Of a DNA stretch of 64,000 bases, positions 16,984 to 25,677 are shown in pieces (within the stretch, counting starts at the first letter, position 1; every line of letters starts with the position of its first letter). This stretch comes from Solirubrobacter ginsenosidimutans. GTDB taxonomy: Bacteria > Actinomycetota > Thermoleophilia > Solirubrobacterales > Solirubrobacteraceae. Made by a program: the position numbers and the translations under genes. The notes under the pieces were generated by a model, which ran no database searches, was not told the origin of the DNA, and worked only from the letters and a program-made list of their open reading frames with translations. Where the stretch lies: positions 1 to 64,000 of the forward strand of contig NZ_JAPDOD010000007.1 in assembly GCF_027587205.1 (NCBI RefSeq), written 5' to 3'.

Positions 16984-19043
16984 TACGGCGTCGTCGTGGA
17001 GAGGGTGAACGTGAGCGTCTTGCTGTACTGGCCCGTGCGCAGCGCGTCGGTCGCCCCGACCTGCTGCTGGAACTGCAGCGTCAGGCCGTCATTGGAGATC
17101 GGGCCTGCGTAGGTCAGCAGCGTCAGCGGGCTGCCCGAGATGGCCGCGTATTGCGTGGTCGGGTTGGAGGCGTTGGTCGCCCGTGCGCGCAGCGCCTGCG
17201 GAAGCGAGAAGCTGCCGTTGACGAGGCGGCCGGGTGCCACCGTGCTGGGATCGGCCACCGACAGCGCCGCGTCGCCGGCGGTCGACAGCACGTTGGCGGT
17301 CGTGCCCGCGGTGTAGGTGGCGGCGACGCCCGGGACGAACGCCCCGAACGAGGCCGGCGCGCCGAGCGTGAGCGCCAGCGTCGCGTTGACCTGGCCGGAG
17401 ACCGTGCCGGTGTAGCACTTGACCGTCACGTTGACGGACGCCGAGGCGGTCTGTCCTGCCGAGTCCTCGACGACCGCCGTGAACGTGCGCGGGGCGTCGC
17501 AGGCGGCATCCGCGGGGATCGTGAACTGCGACCGGAACGGCGGCACCTGCGCCACGCCGATCAGCACGGCGCCGGAGTAGAACGAGACGCGCTTGACGCC
17601 GAAGTCGTCGCCGGCGTTGGCGGTCAGCGTGATGGTCTCGCCGCGGTAGGCCTGAGCGCGGTCGGAGGCGAGCGACGCGGTCGGAACGGCGTCGTCGACG
17701 GGCCGCGGCGCGTCGAGGATGGTGAACTGGCCCGCGTCGGGGTCGGCCTGCGCCCCGTTGCGGTACGGGAAGAAGTCGACGGTGTTGGACGTCGTGCCCG
17801 TGCCGTCGGGGGTGCCGGCGCCGTTGACCGGGTTCTCCGGGAACGCCGGGTTCGACGTCGGGGAGATCACCGGGCCGGCGTTCGGCGGTGTGACGCCGGT
17901 CGAGCGCAGGCCCCACCAGTTGTTCTCCGCCACGAACGGCACCGCCGTGTTGGGCGTCGTGCCGTTGAGCTGGACGTTGATCGCGCCGTAGGCGTTGTCG
18001 AGGATGTTGTTGCGCGTGGCGGTCGACGCGGCGGCGCCGACGAGGCGGACGCCGGCGCCGAGCGGGAGGTTGGCGTTGTTGGTCGCCGCGCCGCGCGTCG
18101 GTGCGCCGACGCCGTGCACGAGGTTCTGGCTGATCGTGTTGCCGGTCAGCGCGACGCTCGCGCCCGCGGTCACCCGCACGCCGTCCTGGCCGAAGAGCGG
18201 CCCGGTCGTCGTCAGGTTGTTGCCCGGCGAGCCGCTGGCCGAGCAGTTGCCGTCGGTCGTGAAGTTCGTGCAGACCAGGCGGCCGACGATCGCGTTGTTC
18301 GCCAGCACGCCGCGGTTGACGACGCCCGACGCGCTATACGGCGCCAGGTCGTTGGTCGCGCCGTCGATCAGGACGCCGACGCGGTTGTAGCGCTCCACGC
18401 GGGTCTGGCTGATCGTCAGCGTCCGCGTCGTCGCGCCTTGGGGGCTGCTGGTGTTCGCCGTGACCTGCGCGATGCCGTAGCCGAACTGCGGCCCGCGGTA
18501 GCCGCCGGGCTTGCCGGAATCCGCGGCGAGCTCCGACGTGGTGACGTTGGTGACCCGGCTGCGGTAGATCGTGCCCTGCGCGTCGAGGTAGACGACGCCG
18601 GCTTCGACGACCGCGCCCGCGCCGTCGACACTTACACCGGAGATGTCGACCGTGATCGGCAGGGCCGCGCCGCCGCGCACGGAGACGATGTCCCCGACGC
18701 CGTTGCGGATGTCCTGGTTGGCCTCGGCGATCTGACCCGCGCCGCTGACCTTCGGGCGGATCGACACGAGGTCGGCGCCCGCGCCCTTGAGCGTCACGCT
18801 CTTGGTGATCGTCAGCGCGTTGCTGCCGACATCGCCGGTGCCTTCGCGATACGTCCCCGGACAGATCGCGATCGTGTCGCCGGGTGCTGCGGCGTCGATC
18901 GCGGCCTGCACACCGGTGAACTGCGCGGCCGGGCAGTCACCGCGGTCGTCGTCGACCGTCCATTGGGCGGCCTGCGCCACAGGCGCGACGCCAAAGACCC
19001 CGAGCACCGCCAGCGTGGCGGTGCATGCTCGTCTGCTCTTCAC
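16983..19043 (-). CDS. secreted parallel beta-helix protein with C-terminal F-x-L surface module
   Basis: 686 residues. A signal peptide (ends VAPVAQA) is followed by a parallel beta-helix (pectate-lyase-like) fold: DCPAAQFTGVQAAIDAA and GDTIAICPGTY open the helix, followed by many N-rich turns. A region with Ig-like character follows (SASVNVTVKCYTG). The last ~150 residues (LALTLGAPASFGAFVPGVAA to the end) match the C-terminus of the ThuA protein at 61871. Both finish in TLTFTLSTTTP, which resembles a WxL-type cell-wall domain with F for W. The start is GTG at 19043. It is the first gene of the operon with the M14 peptidase. It may bind or cleave polysaccharide at the cell surface. Confidence 0.75.
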   Translation of the reverse strand: MKSRRACTATLAVLGVFGVAPVAQAAQWTVDDDRGDCPAAQFTGVQAAIDAAAPGDTIAICPGTYREGTGDVGSNALTITKSVTLKGAGADLVSIRPKVSGAGQIAEANQDIRNGVGDIVSVRGGAALPITVDISGVSVDGAGAVVEAGVVYLDAQGTIYRSRVTNVTTSELAADSGKPGGYRGPQFGYGIAQVTANTSSPQGATTRTLTISQTRVERYNRVGVLIDGATNDLAPYSASGVVNRGVLANNAIVGRLVCTNFTTDGNCSASGSPGNNLTTTGPLFGQDGVRVTAGASVALTGNTISQNLVHGVGAPTRGAATNNANLPLGAGVRLVGAAASTATRNNILDNAYGAINVQLNGTTPNTAVPFVAENNWWGLRSTGVTPPNAGPVISPTSNPAFPENPVNGAGTPDGTGTTSNTVDFFPYRNGAQADPDAGQFTILDAPRPVDDAVPTASLASDRAQAYRGETITLTANAGDDFGVKRVSFYSGAVLIGVAQVPPFRSQFTIPADAACDAPRTFTAVVEDSAGQTASASVNVTVKCYTGTVSGQVNATLALTLGAPASFGAFVPGVAATYTAGTTANVLSTAGDAALSVADPSTVAPGRLVNGSFSLPQALRARATNASNPTTQYAAISGSPLTLLTYAGPISNDGLTLQFQQQVGATDALRTGQYSKTLTFTLSTTTP

Positions 19044-19208
19044 CTCGGAACCCTCTCCCTTCGACCCTCACTCCTCATGAGTTCGCGAAGCTCTCATAAG
19101 TGGTGTGTAAATGCCAGTCCTGCGGTGTGGACATTGCTCAGCGCACGCGGGAGCGGAGTGCGCTGCGTTTGGCATTGCGCGTCGGCCTCTCTTGGGACGA
19201 GACTCGAT

Positions 19209-19225
19209 TCATCCCGTCTGGATGA
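19209..19225 (+). promoter_or_regulatory. 17-bp dyad TCATCC-N5-GGATGA
   Basis: Perfect 6-bp inverted repeat with a 5-nt spacer (CGTCT), 34 nt before the start codon of the membrane protein gene at 19260. Member of the recurring dyad family described under findings. Confidence 0.7.
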
Positions 19226-19259
19226 TTGCCGGCGGCTGACGGCACACTAGGGTCGCGGC

Positions 19260-19988
19260 ATGGATCCGGCGGACGAACGCGGAAAGCTCGGGCCGGGCGA
19301 GCCGGCGGTGGTGGTGGCGGTCGGTCGCGAATTGCACACACCGGCCGCCGCGGGCGTCGTCGGCCTGGTCTTCGCGGTCCTCTTCGTCGTCTCGCTCGCC
19401 CTGCTCTACCGGGAGCCTCCACGGGACAGTACGGCGGCGCAGATCGCCGTTTGGTATCTCCAGACACGGACGAAGACGATCGGAATCGTCGGCCTCTATC
19501 TGCTGCCCTTCGCCGGTATCGCGTTCCTCTGGTTCATCGCAGCTATCCGTAGTCGCATCGGCGGGTACGAGGACAGGTTCTTCGCGACGGTCTTCCTTGG
19601 CAGCGGCATTCTGTTCGTCGCGATGCTCTACGCCGCCGCTGCGGCCGCGGGGGCTTCGCTCGCCGCCGTCAGGTTCCAGGGAGCTCCGCCGCCCAGCCCC
19701 GACGTATTCGTGTTCGCGCGCGGTCTCGCCTACACCTTTCTGTATGTCTACGGCGTGCGCGCGGCCGCGGTCTTCATGATCGTCACCTCGACGATCGGTC
19801 TGCGCACCAAGGTGCTCCCGCGCTGGCTCGTCTTCCTCGGTTTCGCGATCGCTCTCGTCCTGCTCTTCAGCGTCTCCTACTTCAAGGGGTTCGTGTTCAT
19901 CTTCCCGGCGTGGGTGGCGGTGGTGAGCGTCGAGATCCTCATCCGGGCGCGCTCTGAACGTCGCGAGCTGCCCGCTCCAACAGCCTGA
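19260..19988 (+). CDS. polytopic membrane protein, function unknown
   Basis: 242 residues with about six transmembrane helices: GVVGLVFAVLFVVSLALL, IVGLYLLPFAGIAFLWFIAA, FLGSGILFVAMLYAAA, a segment around residue 160, WLVFLGFAIALVLLF and FVFIFPAWVAVVSVEILI. No catalytic motif and no recognised family. The start at 19260 lies 34 nt after a dyad element. It converges with the gene at 20014, with a small hairpin between. Confidence 0.7.
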   Translation: MDPADERGKLGPGEPAVVVAVGRELHTPAAAGVVGLVFAVLFVVSLALLYREPPRDSTAAQIAVWYLQTRTKTIGIVGLYLLPFAGIAFLWFIAAIRSRIGGYEDRFFATVFLGSGILFVAMLYAAAAAAGASLAAVRFQGAPPPSPDVFVFARGLAYTFLYVYGVRAAAVFMIVTSTIGLRTKVLPRWLVFLGFAIALVLLFSVSYFKGFVFIFPAWVAVVSVEILIRARSERRELPAPTA

Positions 19989-19989
19989 A

Positions 19990-20004
19990 CGTCCGCCTCG
20001 GACG
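19990..20004. terminator. short hairpin between convergent genes
   Basis: CGTCCG / CGGACG 6-bp stem with a CCT loop, immediately after the stop at 19988 and before the convergent stop at 20014. Confidence 0.45.
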
Positions 20005-20013
20005 CGGCTCTCG

Positions 20014-20655
20014 TTACACGGATACGTTGACCGGGAACGTCGCGATCCAGATCACGGTGCCGAGGAACAGGGTGTATCCGAGTCCGAGCACGATGGTCCG
20101 TGGCGTACGTGCGTGGAGCCGCGTGCTGATGCCGGCGAAGAACAGCGACGCGGCGAAGAGCACGCCGGCGAGCGCGTAGTTGTCGGCTCGTTGGATGAAG
20201 TCGCCGGCGCGCTGGGAGAGCGCCGCGGCCGTCGCCTCGAGGCGGTCGGCTGTCGCGCCGGCCGCGAGCTTGTATTCCGGCATGGCGAACGGCGAGAGCG
20301 GGGCACGTGGATTCGTTCGTGGCCGGGTCGCCACCCAGGCGTCGAACGCGGGCCGGAACTCCGTTCGGAAGCGCTTGCGATAGAAGTTGGCGAGCTCGGT
20401 CTCGTCGCGCGCGTACGCGTCGATCCATTGTGTGAACAGCGCGACATCGATCTGCGCCTGCCGGTTCATCAGGTTCGCTGCGCGTGTGGACTCGACGCGT
20501 GCGGCGATCGATTTGCTGCCGGCGCTCGCCTGCTGGCCGCGCCAGGTCGCCGACTGGTAGGCCGCCCACGCGGTGGCCACGGCCGCGATCGCGAGCAGCA
20601 CGGTCGCCGCGAGCTCGAAGCGCCGGTCGAAGCGGTCCGGGGTTGGATCGGCCAT
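20014..20655 (-). CDS. membrane protein with periplasmic helical loop
   Basis: 213 residues: TM1 near residues 17-33 (TVLLAIAAVATAWAAYQ), a long polar helical stretch (about 35-150), then two TMs (YALAGVLFAASLFFAGI and IVLGLGYTLFLGTVIWIATF). No family recognised. Its ATG overlaps the stop of the upstream DUF4239-like gene by 4 nt (ATGA), so it is the second gene of that operon and probably acts with it. Confidence 0.7.
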   Translation of the reverse strand: MADPTPDRFDRRFELAATVLLAIAAVATAWAAYQSATWRGQQASAGSKSIAARVESTRAANLMNRQAQIDVALFTQWIDAYARDETELANFYRKRFRTEFRPAFDAWVATRPRTNPRAPLSPFAMPEYKLAAGATADRLEATAAALSQRAGDFIQRADNYALAGVLFAASLFFAGISTRLHARTPRTIVLGLGYTLFLGTVIWIATFPVNVSV

Positions 20656-21485
20656 CAGGATCGAACCGGGACGCCGCGGGCGTCGCACGGCAGTGGAGCG
20701 GCCTGCGTGACGACGGCGCGCGCGCTGTCGAGCATCCGCAGTGAACGCTCCATCGCAACCGGTTTGATCTGTCCCACACCGGTGCGGTACGGATGTCCGA
20801 GCGCGCTGATCGCCGTCAGCGTCAGCACGATCACCGTCGTCGCCGAGCCCATCAGCATGGCCTGCGAGCGTCGGGGTTCGCCGCTGTCGGCGAAGAAGAG
20901 CATGAAGACGAAGACGACGCCCGCGATCAGGAACAGGACGAGCCAGATCGAGGCCGGGACGATGCCCTCCGCGCCGTGCAGCCGGTCGCGCCGAGCCTCC
21001 TCGCGGTCCGAGGTCTCATCGAGCCACTTCCCGTACGCCGCTTGTTCAGACGCGCTCTTCGGGTCCACGAGCTTGAGGCTGCGGAACAGCGCGATCGCCC
21101 AGGGATTGATCGCGTCGCCGCCGTTTCCGTCTTCCATCTGCGGCCACTCCTGATGCACGACCGAGCGTCCGTAGCAGACGATCTCGCCGGCCATCCGGCC
21201 TTGAAGCGCGGCCGGGAAGAACTGCGCGGTCTCGAACTGCTGAATGACGGTGAGCGCTTCGGCTTCCCCGCCGCTACGCGACTGGTCGTAGGTCGAGAAG
21301 GCCAGAAAGATGATGAAGCCGGCGAAGATCGCGAACCCACCCGCCAGCACGCCGAACACGCCCGACGCGCGATCTCCGTCCTTGAAGTAGCTCCCGTCCG
21401 GCGCCCGTCGTCGGACCAGCAGGATCGCCGAGATCGACACCACGTTGGCGGCGATGAGAACGACGAATGTCCAGAAAAGACTCAT
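20655..21485 (-). CDS. DUF4239-like (bestrophin-like) membrane protein
   Basis: 276 residues: two N-terminal TMs (TFVVLIAANVVSISAILLV and VFGVLAGGFAIFAGFIIFLA), a cytosolic-type helical region (FSTYDQSRSGGEAEALTVIQ), then two more TMs (ASIWLVLFLIAGVVFVFMLF, MGSATTVIVLTLTAISAL). The arrangement fits the DUF4239/bestrophin-like family, whose function is not established. First gene of a two-gene coupled operon. A dyad element sits 72 nt upstream of its ATG. Confidence 0.65.
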   Translation of the reverse strand: MSLFWTFVVLIAANVVSISAILLVRRRAPDGSYFKDGDRASGVFGVLAGGFAIFAGFIIFLAFSTYDQSRSGGEAEALTVIQQFETAQFFPAALQGRMAGEIVCYGRSVVHQEWPQMEDGNGGDAINPWAIALFRSLKLVDPKSASEQAAYGKWLDETSDREEARRDRLHGAEGIVPASIWLVLFLIAGVVFVFMLFFADSGEPRRSQAMLMGSATTVIVLTLTAISALGHPYRTGVGQIKPVAMERSLRMLDSARAVVTQAAPLPCDARGVPVRS

Positions 21486-21901
21486 GGAGCTACGGGTCGA
21501 GCGGGTAGACGGCGCCGTCGCGCACGGGCAGCATCGAACACACGCACGGCGCCCGCCTCACCCAAAGCGGATGAGCGCGTCGCTGATCCCGCGGAGGGCG
21601 ATGGCAACCGTTTCGACGCGACGTGATGCGTCCCGCGACCCTGCGGCCCGGGTGCATGACTCTGGGATCGCGGCGTGCGGCGGACGCCCCGACGCCGGGC
21701 GCGACGATCACGTCGACGTCGAGCGTCGGCAGCGGCCACGCGGCGCGTCCTTTCGTCGGAGGCCGTGGAAAGCCCGACGATCGCCAGCGCCGCGTCGGTT
21801 GTGGCTCAGCGGCGGCGAGCGACTCGCCGGGAAGTACGGCGGGCGACTCTGCGCGATGCGAACATGCGGATCTCCGTTCTGCGGTGGGATTTGCGTTCGG
21901 G
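21486..21901. other. intergenic region with dyad element, no gene seen
   Basis: 416 nt between the DUF4239-like gene and the DUF6325-like gene. Apart from the dyad at 21558-21574, no coding frame with a credible start, ribosome binding site or protein-like composition was found. Confidence 0.5.
21558..21574 (-). promoter_or_regulatory. 17-bp dyad, gene-sense TCATCC-N5-GGGTGA
   Basis: Plus strand TCACCC-AAAGC-GGATGA, 72 nt before the start codon of the DUF4239-like gene on the minus strand. Confidence 0.65.
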
Positions 21902-22444
21902 TTAGGCGGGCTGGCGGTTGGTCGCTAGGGCGTGGAGCTCCTCAGCCTCCTCCCGGGAGTGCAGGCCGATCTCGACCAGGTCGAGCGGGCTGATGAACCC
22001 GTCGCTGATGCGGAAGCCGCCGGCGCGCGCGACCGCGTCGCGCAGCGGCACCGCCCAGTGGTGCTCGATCAGCACCAGCGCCGCGGCGGAGTCGTTCGGG
22101 ATCTCCTCGATGACGTCCCAGGCGTCCTCGTCGGAGAAGACGGTCGTTCCGTCGGCGGCAGCCTGGGCGCCGGCCTCGGCGCCCGTGGCCATGCCCGTCT
22201 CGCCCTCGATCCCGAGGCCGATCAGCGCGCCGATCTCGGTCCCGAGCTCGATCGCTTCGTCCTTCGAGAGATTGCTGAGATGCGCGACCTCGATCTCGCC
22301 CTCGGCGTCCTTGTGCACGGCGAGCGCGTCGATCACCCGTACCGTGTCGCTGCTGCGTAGGCGTTCGAGCTCGGCGATGATCTCGCCGTGGAAATTCGGG
22401 TGCTCGAATCCGAGCACGATCAGCTGAACTGGTCCGATGGCCAT
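21902..22444 (-). CDS. DUF6325/DUF1269-like protein
   Basis: 180 residues. The pattern (GPVQLIVLGFEHPNFHGEII, then RVIDALAVHKDAEGEIEVAH, then WAVPLRDAVARAGGF) fits small DUF6325/DUF1269-type proteins that carry a central Gly/Ala-rich stretch (GALIGLGIEGETGMATGAEA). Function unknown. The ATG at 22444 is supported by AAGGAG 4 nt upstream. A dyad element lies 73 nt upstream. It is similar in plan to the protein at 28864-29331, which is likewise near a dyad-rich region. Confidence 0.7.
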   Translation of the reverse strand: MAIGPVQLIVLGFEHPNFHGEIIAELERLRSSDTVRVIDALAVHKDAEGEIEVAHLSNLSKDEAIELGTEIGALIGLGIEGETGMATGAEAGAQAAADGTTVFSDEDAWDVIEEIPNDSAAALVLIEHHWAVPLRDAVARAGGFRISDGFISPLDLVEIGLHSREEAEELHALATNRQPA

Positions 22445-22517
22445 GACGCTCCTTCTGCCGTATCCGTTACGGCGATTGACACCCCTTTGAACCTGCCGCG
22501 GCTAGCGCCCGCGCGCA

Positions 22518-22534
22518 TCGCCCGCATTGGATGA
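22518..22534 (-). promoter_or_regulatory. 17-bp dyad, gene-sense TCATCC-N5-GGGCGA
   Basis: Plus strand TCGCCC-GCATT-GGATGA, 73 nt before the start codon of the DUF6325-like gene. Confidence 0.65.
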
Positions 22535-22704
22535 ATGGCGGGTCAGCTGTCGACCGCAGGGTTGATCTCGTCCCGATTGGGCTGCACCGTGACCTTCGAC
22601 AACGGCGCGACGGGAGCCTCTACTACGCCGGCGCCAAGACACTCGCCGCGCCCGCCGCGGAACACCGGCTGCGTGTTCCCTCAAGCGCCGCCCAGATCGA
22701 CCCC

Positions 22705-23118
22705 TCACTCTGGACGGCGTTCGCGGAGGCCACCGTGCGAAGACGCGATCCCGACGGCGATGAGCGCGTGCAGCGCTGACGCCGGCCAGAGAAGGACGCC
22801 ATCGGCGGAGCCCGCGATCCCCGCCGAGGCCAGCAGCGCCGCTGTCGACGCGTTGTAGACGACGAACGCGACGCGGATCCCTCGCTCGGGTGCGCGCGGG
22901 TCGGTCAGACCGCCACCGATGCCGAGCGCGAGCAATGCCCCGCCCAGCACCCTGCCGACGACCGACGCGTCTGCGGTGGACGATCCGATCAATGCGTCGA
23001 GGACCACCGATGGGGCCGCGACGAGGGCGACGCCGGTCGCGATCTCGAACACGGCCCCGGCGCGCACGGGAGTGCTGAGGAGAGCCGTGGCCCTCGCCTG
23101 GGTTCTCACTCGGTTCAT
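22705..23118 (-). CDS. small four-TM membrane protein
   Basis: 137 residues with about four hydrophobic helices (AGAVFEIATGVALVAAPSVV, VVGRVLGGALLALGIGGGL, AFVVYNASTAALLASAGIA, LLWPASALHALIAVGIASS). No catalytic residues and no recognised family. It lies 39 nt downstream of the arylsulfatase gene in the same direction and is probably the second gene of that operon. Confidence 0.65.
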   Translation of the reverse strand: MNRVRTQARATALLSTPVRAGAVFEIATGVALVAAPSVVLDALIGSSTADASVVGRVLGGALLALGIGGGLTDPRAPERGIRVAFVVYNASTAALLASAGIAGSADGVLLWPASALHALIAVGIASSHGGLRERRPE

Positions 23119-23157
23119 TGGGGAGTCAGCCGGCGGGGGTGGTGATGAGCCGGGCTC

Positions 23158-25533
23158 CTATTCGCGGGCCATCATCGCGACGGCTTCGCGTTCCAGGTCG
23201 AGGTAGGGGTCGCCGCTGACGTCGATCGCGACCCGCTTGATCGTGCCGCCGGTGAACGCGAACGGCGCCGTGCCGGGGTAGTCCTGGGTGACCGGGTCGC
23301 TGCTGTCGCGTCCGACGCACAGTCCGTCGCCGGCGAGCGAGAACTTGCCCGGCTGGGTTCGGATGCGTCCCTCCCCGACTTTGACGTCGCCGTGGTAGAG
23401 CGACAGCGTCCCGGTCGCCACGCCGGGCGGGTCCTCGCCGTCCTTCTCGAAGGCGGCCGAGAGGACCACGTTCTCGCCGGTCGGCAGCTCGGTGTCGGCG
23501 ACGATCTTCTGTTCGAGGCTGCCGACGAAGCTGTAGACGTAGTGCAGTCGGTTGTCCTTCATGTAGAGGGCGTGCCCGCCGAAGCGCGAGCCGTGCGCGA
23601 ACAGCACACCGCTCACGCCGGCTGCGCCGTTGGACCCGCGTTCGGGGATGTCGACGAGCGCGCCGATCGCGTAGGAGCGGTTACGGATGTTGACCGCCTG
23701 CGACTCCGGGACGTCGGCGAGGCCGGGGTAGTAGACGTAGCGGTTGCGCGGCGGCGTGAGCATCGGCCGCGGCGTGGTGATGATCTCCAGCGCCGAGCGG
23801 TCGTCGAGCGGGAACGCGCCGTTGGCACCCGCTTCGGCGTACCAGAGGGTGATCATCTCCTGGAGGCGCTCGGGCTCCTGCTCGGCGAGGTTGTGGGTCT
23901 CGGAGCGGTCGACGTCGGTGTGGTAGAGCTCCCAGGTGTCCTGGGCGAAGGCGGACCAGCCGCTGATCGTCGGGTGGGTGGTGACGGCGGTCCAGCCGCT
24001 GTGCCAGATGCTGCGCGAGCCGAGCATCGAGTAGAACTGCGTCTCGCGCGCGCTCGGCAGCGCCGCGGCGTCGAAGCTGTAGCGCATGCTGACGCCGTCG
24101 AAGTGGCTCTGCACATGGCCGGCGATCGTCTCGGGCGCCTCGATGCCGAGGGCGTCGAGGATCGTCGGCACGAGGTCGATCGCGTGGTGGTACTGCTCGC
24201 GGATCTCCCCCTTCGCCGCGATGCCGGCCGGCCAGGAGATGATGCACGGGTCAGACGTGCCGCCGGCGAACTCGTAGCGCTTCCACATCTTGAACGGCGT
24301 GTTGAACGCCATCGCCCAGCCGTTGGGGTAGTGGTTGTAGGTCTTCGGCCCGCCGAGCTCGTCGAGCATCGCGAGGTTCTCGGCGATGTCGTCGGGGATC
24401 CCGTTGGCGAACTTCATCTCGTTGACCGACCCGTTGGGGCCGCCCTCGCCGCTGGCGCCGTTGTCGGACACCAGGATCACCATCGTGTTCTCGCGCTGGC
24501 CGGTCTCCTCGAGGTAGTCCAGCAGCCGCCCGATCTGCGCGTCGGCGTGCGCCAGGAAGCCGGCGTAGACCTCGGCCATCCGGCAGAACAGCCGCTGCTC
24601 CTCGGCAGACAGCGAGTCCCACGGGCGCGTGTAATCGAGCGCCGGGAACGGCTCGCCCTTGGGCCCGGTGCGCGTCTCCGGGGTGCCGATCGGGTTGATC
24701 GGCGGCAGTTCGGTGTCGGGCGGGACGATCCCCAGTTCCTTCTGGCGCGCGAGCGTCTGCTCACGGATCGCCTCATAGCCCATGTCAAAGCGGCCCTTGA
24801 ACTTCTCGATCCATTCCTTGGGGGCGTGGTGCGGGGCGTGTGCCGCCCCGGGTGCGTAGTACAGGAAGAACGGCTTCTCGGGCGCGAGCACCTTCGCGTC
24901 CTTGATGAACTCCAGCGCCTTGTCGGTGATGTCCTCGCCGAAGTGGTAGCCCTCCTCGGGCGAACGCGGCGGATCGACCGGGTGGCTGTCGTACATCAAC
25001 TCCGGATACCACATGCTGGTCTCGGCTCCCAGGAACCCGTACCAGCGCTCGAACCCGCGCCCGTTCGGCCAGTTGCGCCGGGACGAGGCCAGGTTCATCT
25101 CGGCCTCCGGGCACAGATGCCACTTGCCGACCATGTACGTATTCCAGCCACGCTCGCCCAGGATCTGCTGGATCTGACCGTTCTCGGGCGGAATCACGCC
25201 GCTGGCGTTCGGGAACCCGCTCGCCGCCTCGGTGATGCACGCCATGCTGTTGCGCGTGTGGTTGCGCCCGGTCAGCAGGCACGAGCGCGTCGGCGAGCAC
25301 AGCGCCGTCGTGTGCCACTGCGTGTAGCGCACCCCGGACCCGGCGATCCGGTCGATGTTCGGCGTCTCGATCGGCCCGCCGTAGCACGACATCGCCGAGA
25401 AGCCGACGTCGTCCAGCACGGCGTACACCACGTTCGGTGCCCCCTCGGGCGCCTTCGGCGGCACGAACGGCGACCAATCCGGCACCGAATCCCGGATGTC
25501 CACGTTGATCTTGCCCTTGAACGGCACGCTCAT
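23158..25533 (-). CDS. arylsulfatase (type I sulfatase)
   Basis: 791 residues. The formylglycine motif C-x-P-x-R is present as CSPTRSCLLTGR near residues 78-89, where the Cys is the residue a formylglycine-generating enzyme would oxidise. VYAVLDDVGF (metal-binding Asp pair) and YYAPGAAHAPHHAP fit the sulfatase/alkaline phosphatase fold. The C-terminal ~200 residues add a beta-rich domain. There is no signal peptide, so a cytosolic location is likely. The ATG at 25533 is chosen for GGGAG 6 nt upstream. It also leaves the dyad at 25627 outside the gene. It hydrolyses sulfate esters, with substrate unknown. The MalT-type regulator upstream is a plausible controller. Confidence 0.9.
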   Translation of the reverse strand: MSVPFKGKINVDIRDSVPDWSPFVPPKAPEGAPNVVYAVLDDVGFSAMSCYGGPIETPNIDRIAGSGVRYTQWHTTALCSPTRSCLLTGRNHTRNSMACITEAASGFPNASGVIPPENGQIQQILGERGWNTYMVGKWHLCPEAEMNLASSRRNWPNGRGFERWYGFLGAETSMWYPELMYDSHPVDPPRSPEEGYHFGEDITDKALEFIKDAKVLAPEKPFFLYYAPGAAHAPHHAPKEWIEKFKGRFDMGYEAIREQTLARQKELGIVPPDTELPPINPIGTPETRTGPKGEPFPALDYTRPWDSLSAEEQRLFCRMAEVYAGFLAHADAQIGRLLDYLEETGQRENTMVILVSDNGASGEGGPNGSVNEMKFANGIPDDIAENLAMLDELGGPKTYNHYPNGWAMAFNTPFKMWKRYEFAGGTSDPCIISWPAGIAAKGEIREQYHHAIDLVPTILDALGIEAPETIAGHVQSHFDGVSMRYSFDAAALPSARETQFYSMLGSRSIWHSGWTAVTTHPTISGWSAFAQDTWELYHTDVDRSETHNLAEQEPERLQEMITLWYAEAGANGAFPLDDRSALEIITTPRPMLTPPRNRYVYYPGLADVPESQAVNIRNRSYAIGALVDIPERGSNGAAGVSGVLFAHGSRFGGHALYMKDNRLHYVYSFVGSLEQKIVADTELPTGENVVLSAAFEKDGEDPPGVATGTLSLYHGDVKVGEGRIRTQPGKFSLAGDGLCVGRDSSDPVTQDYPGTAPFAFTGGTIKRVAIDVSGDPYLDLEREAVAMMARE

Positions 25534-25626
25534 CACGCGCTCCCTTTCAGTCGGCGCGAAGTACGGGGCTTGCTGCCCCGAACCGATCTTCGATTCCGAG
25601 ACTCGACGACCACGCCGCACCACGCA

Positions 25627-25643
25627 TCGCCCCGATTGGATGA
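25627..25643 (-). promoter_or_regulatory. 17-bp dyad, gene-sense TCATCC-N5-GGGCGA
   Basis: Plus strand TCGCCC-CGATT-GGATGA, 93 nt before the arylsulfatase start. The surrounding 18 bases are identical to those at 28743-28760. Confidence 0.7.
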
Positions 25644-25677
25644 ACACCGCCGCCAACTGGGCGCGACGAGCAACCGT

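Noticed and set aside
13801..17112. Long open plus-strand frame (over 1100 codons) opposite the M14 peptidase
   Set aside because: It is Arg/Asp/Val/Gly-rich with no domain, and mirrors the peptidase gene, which has clear motifs and a signal peptide. High GC keeps antisense frames open.
17151..19250. Long plus-strand frame opposite the beta-helix gene
   Set aside because: Same mirror effect; low-complexity composition and no family features.
22531..22779. 82-codon plus-strand frame containing GSLYYAGAKTLAAPAAEHRL
   Set aside because: Part looks protein-like, but there is no ribosome binding site or family. It overlaps the end of the minus-strand membrane protein gene and the GGATGA of a dyad.
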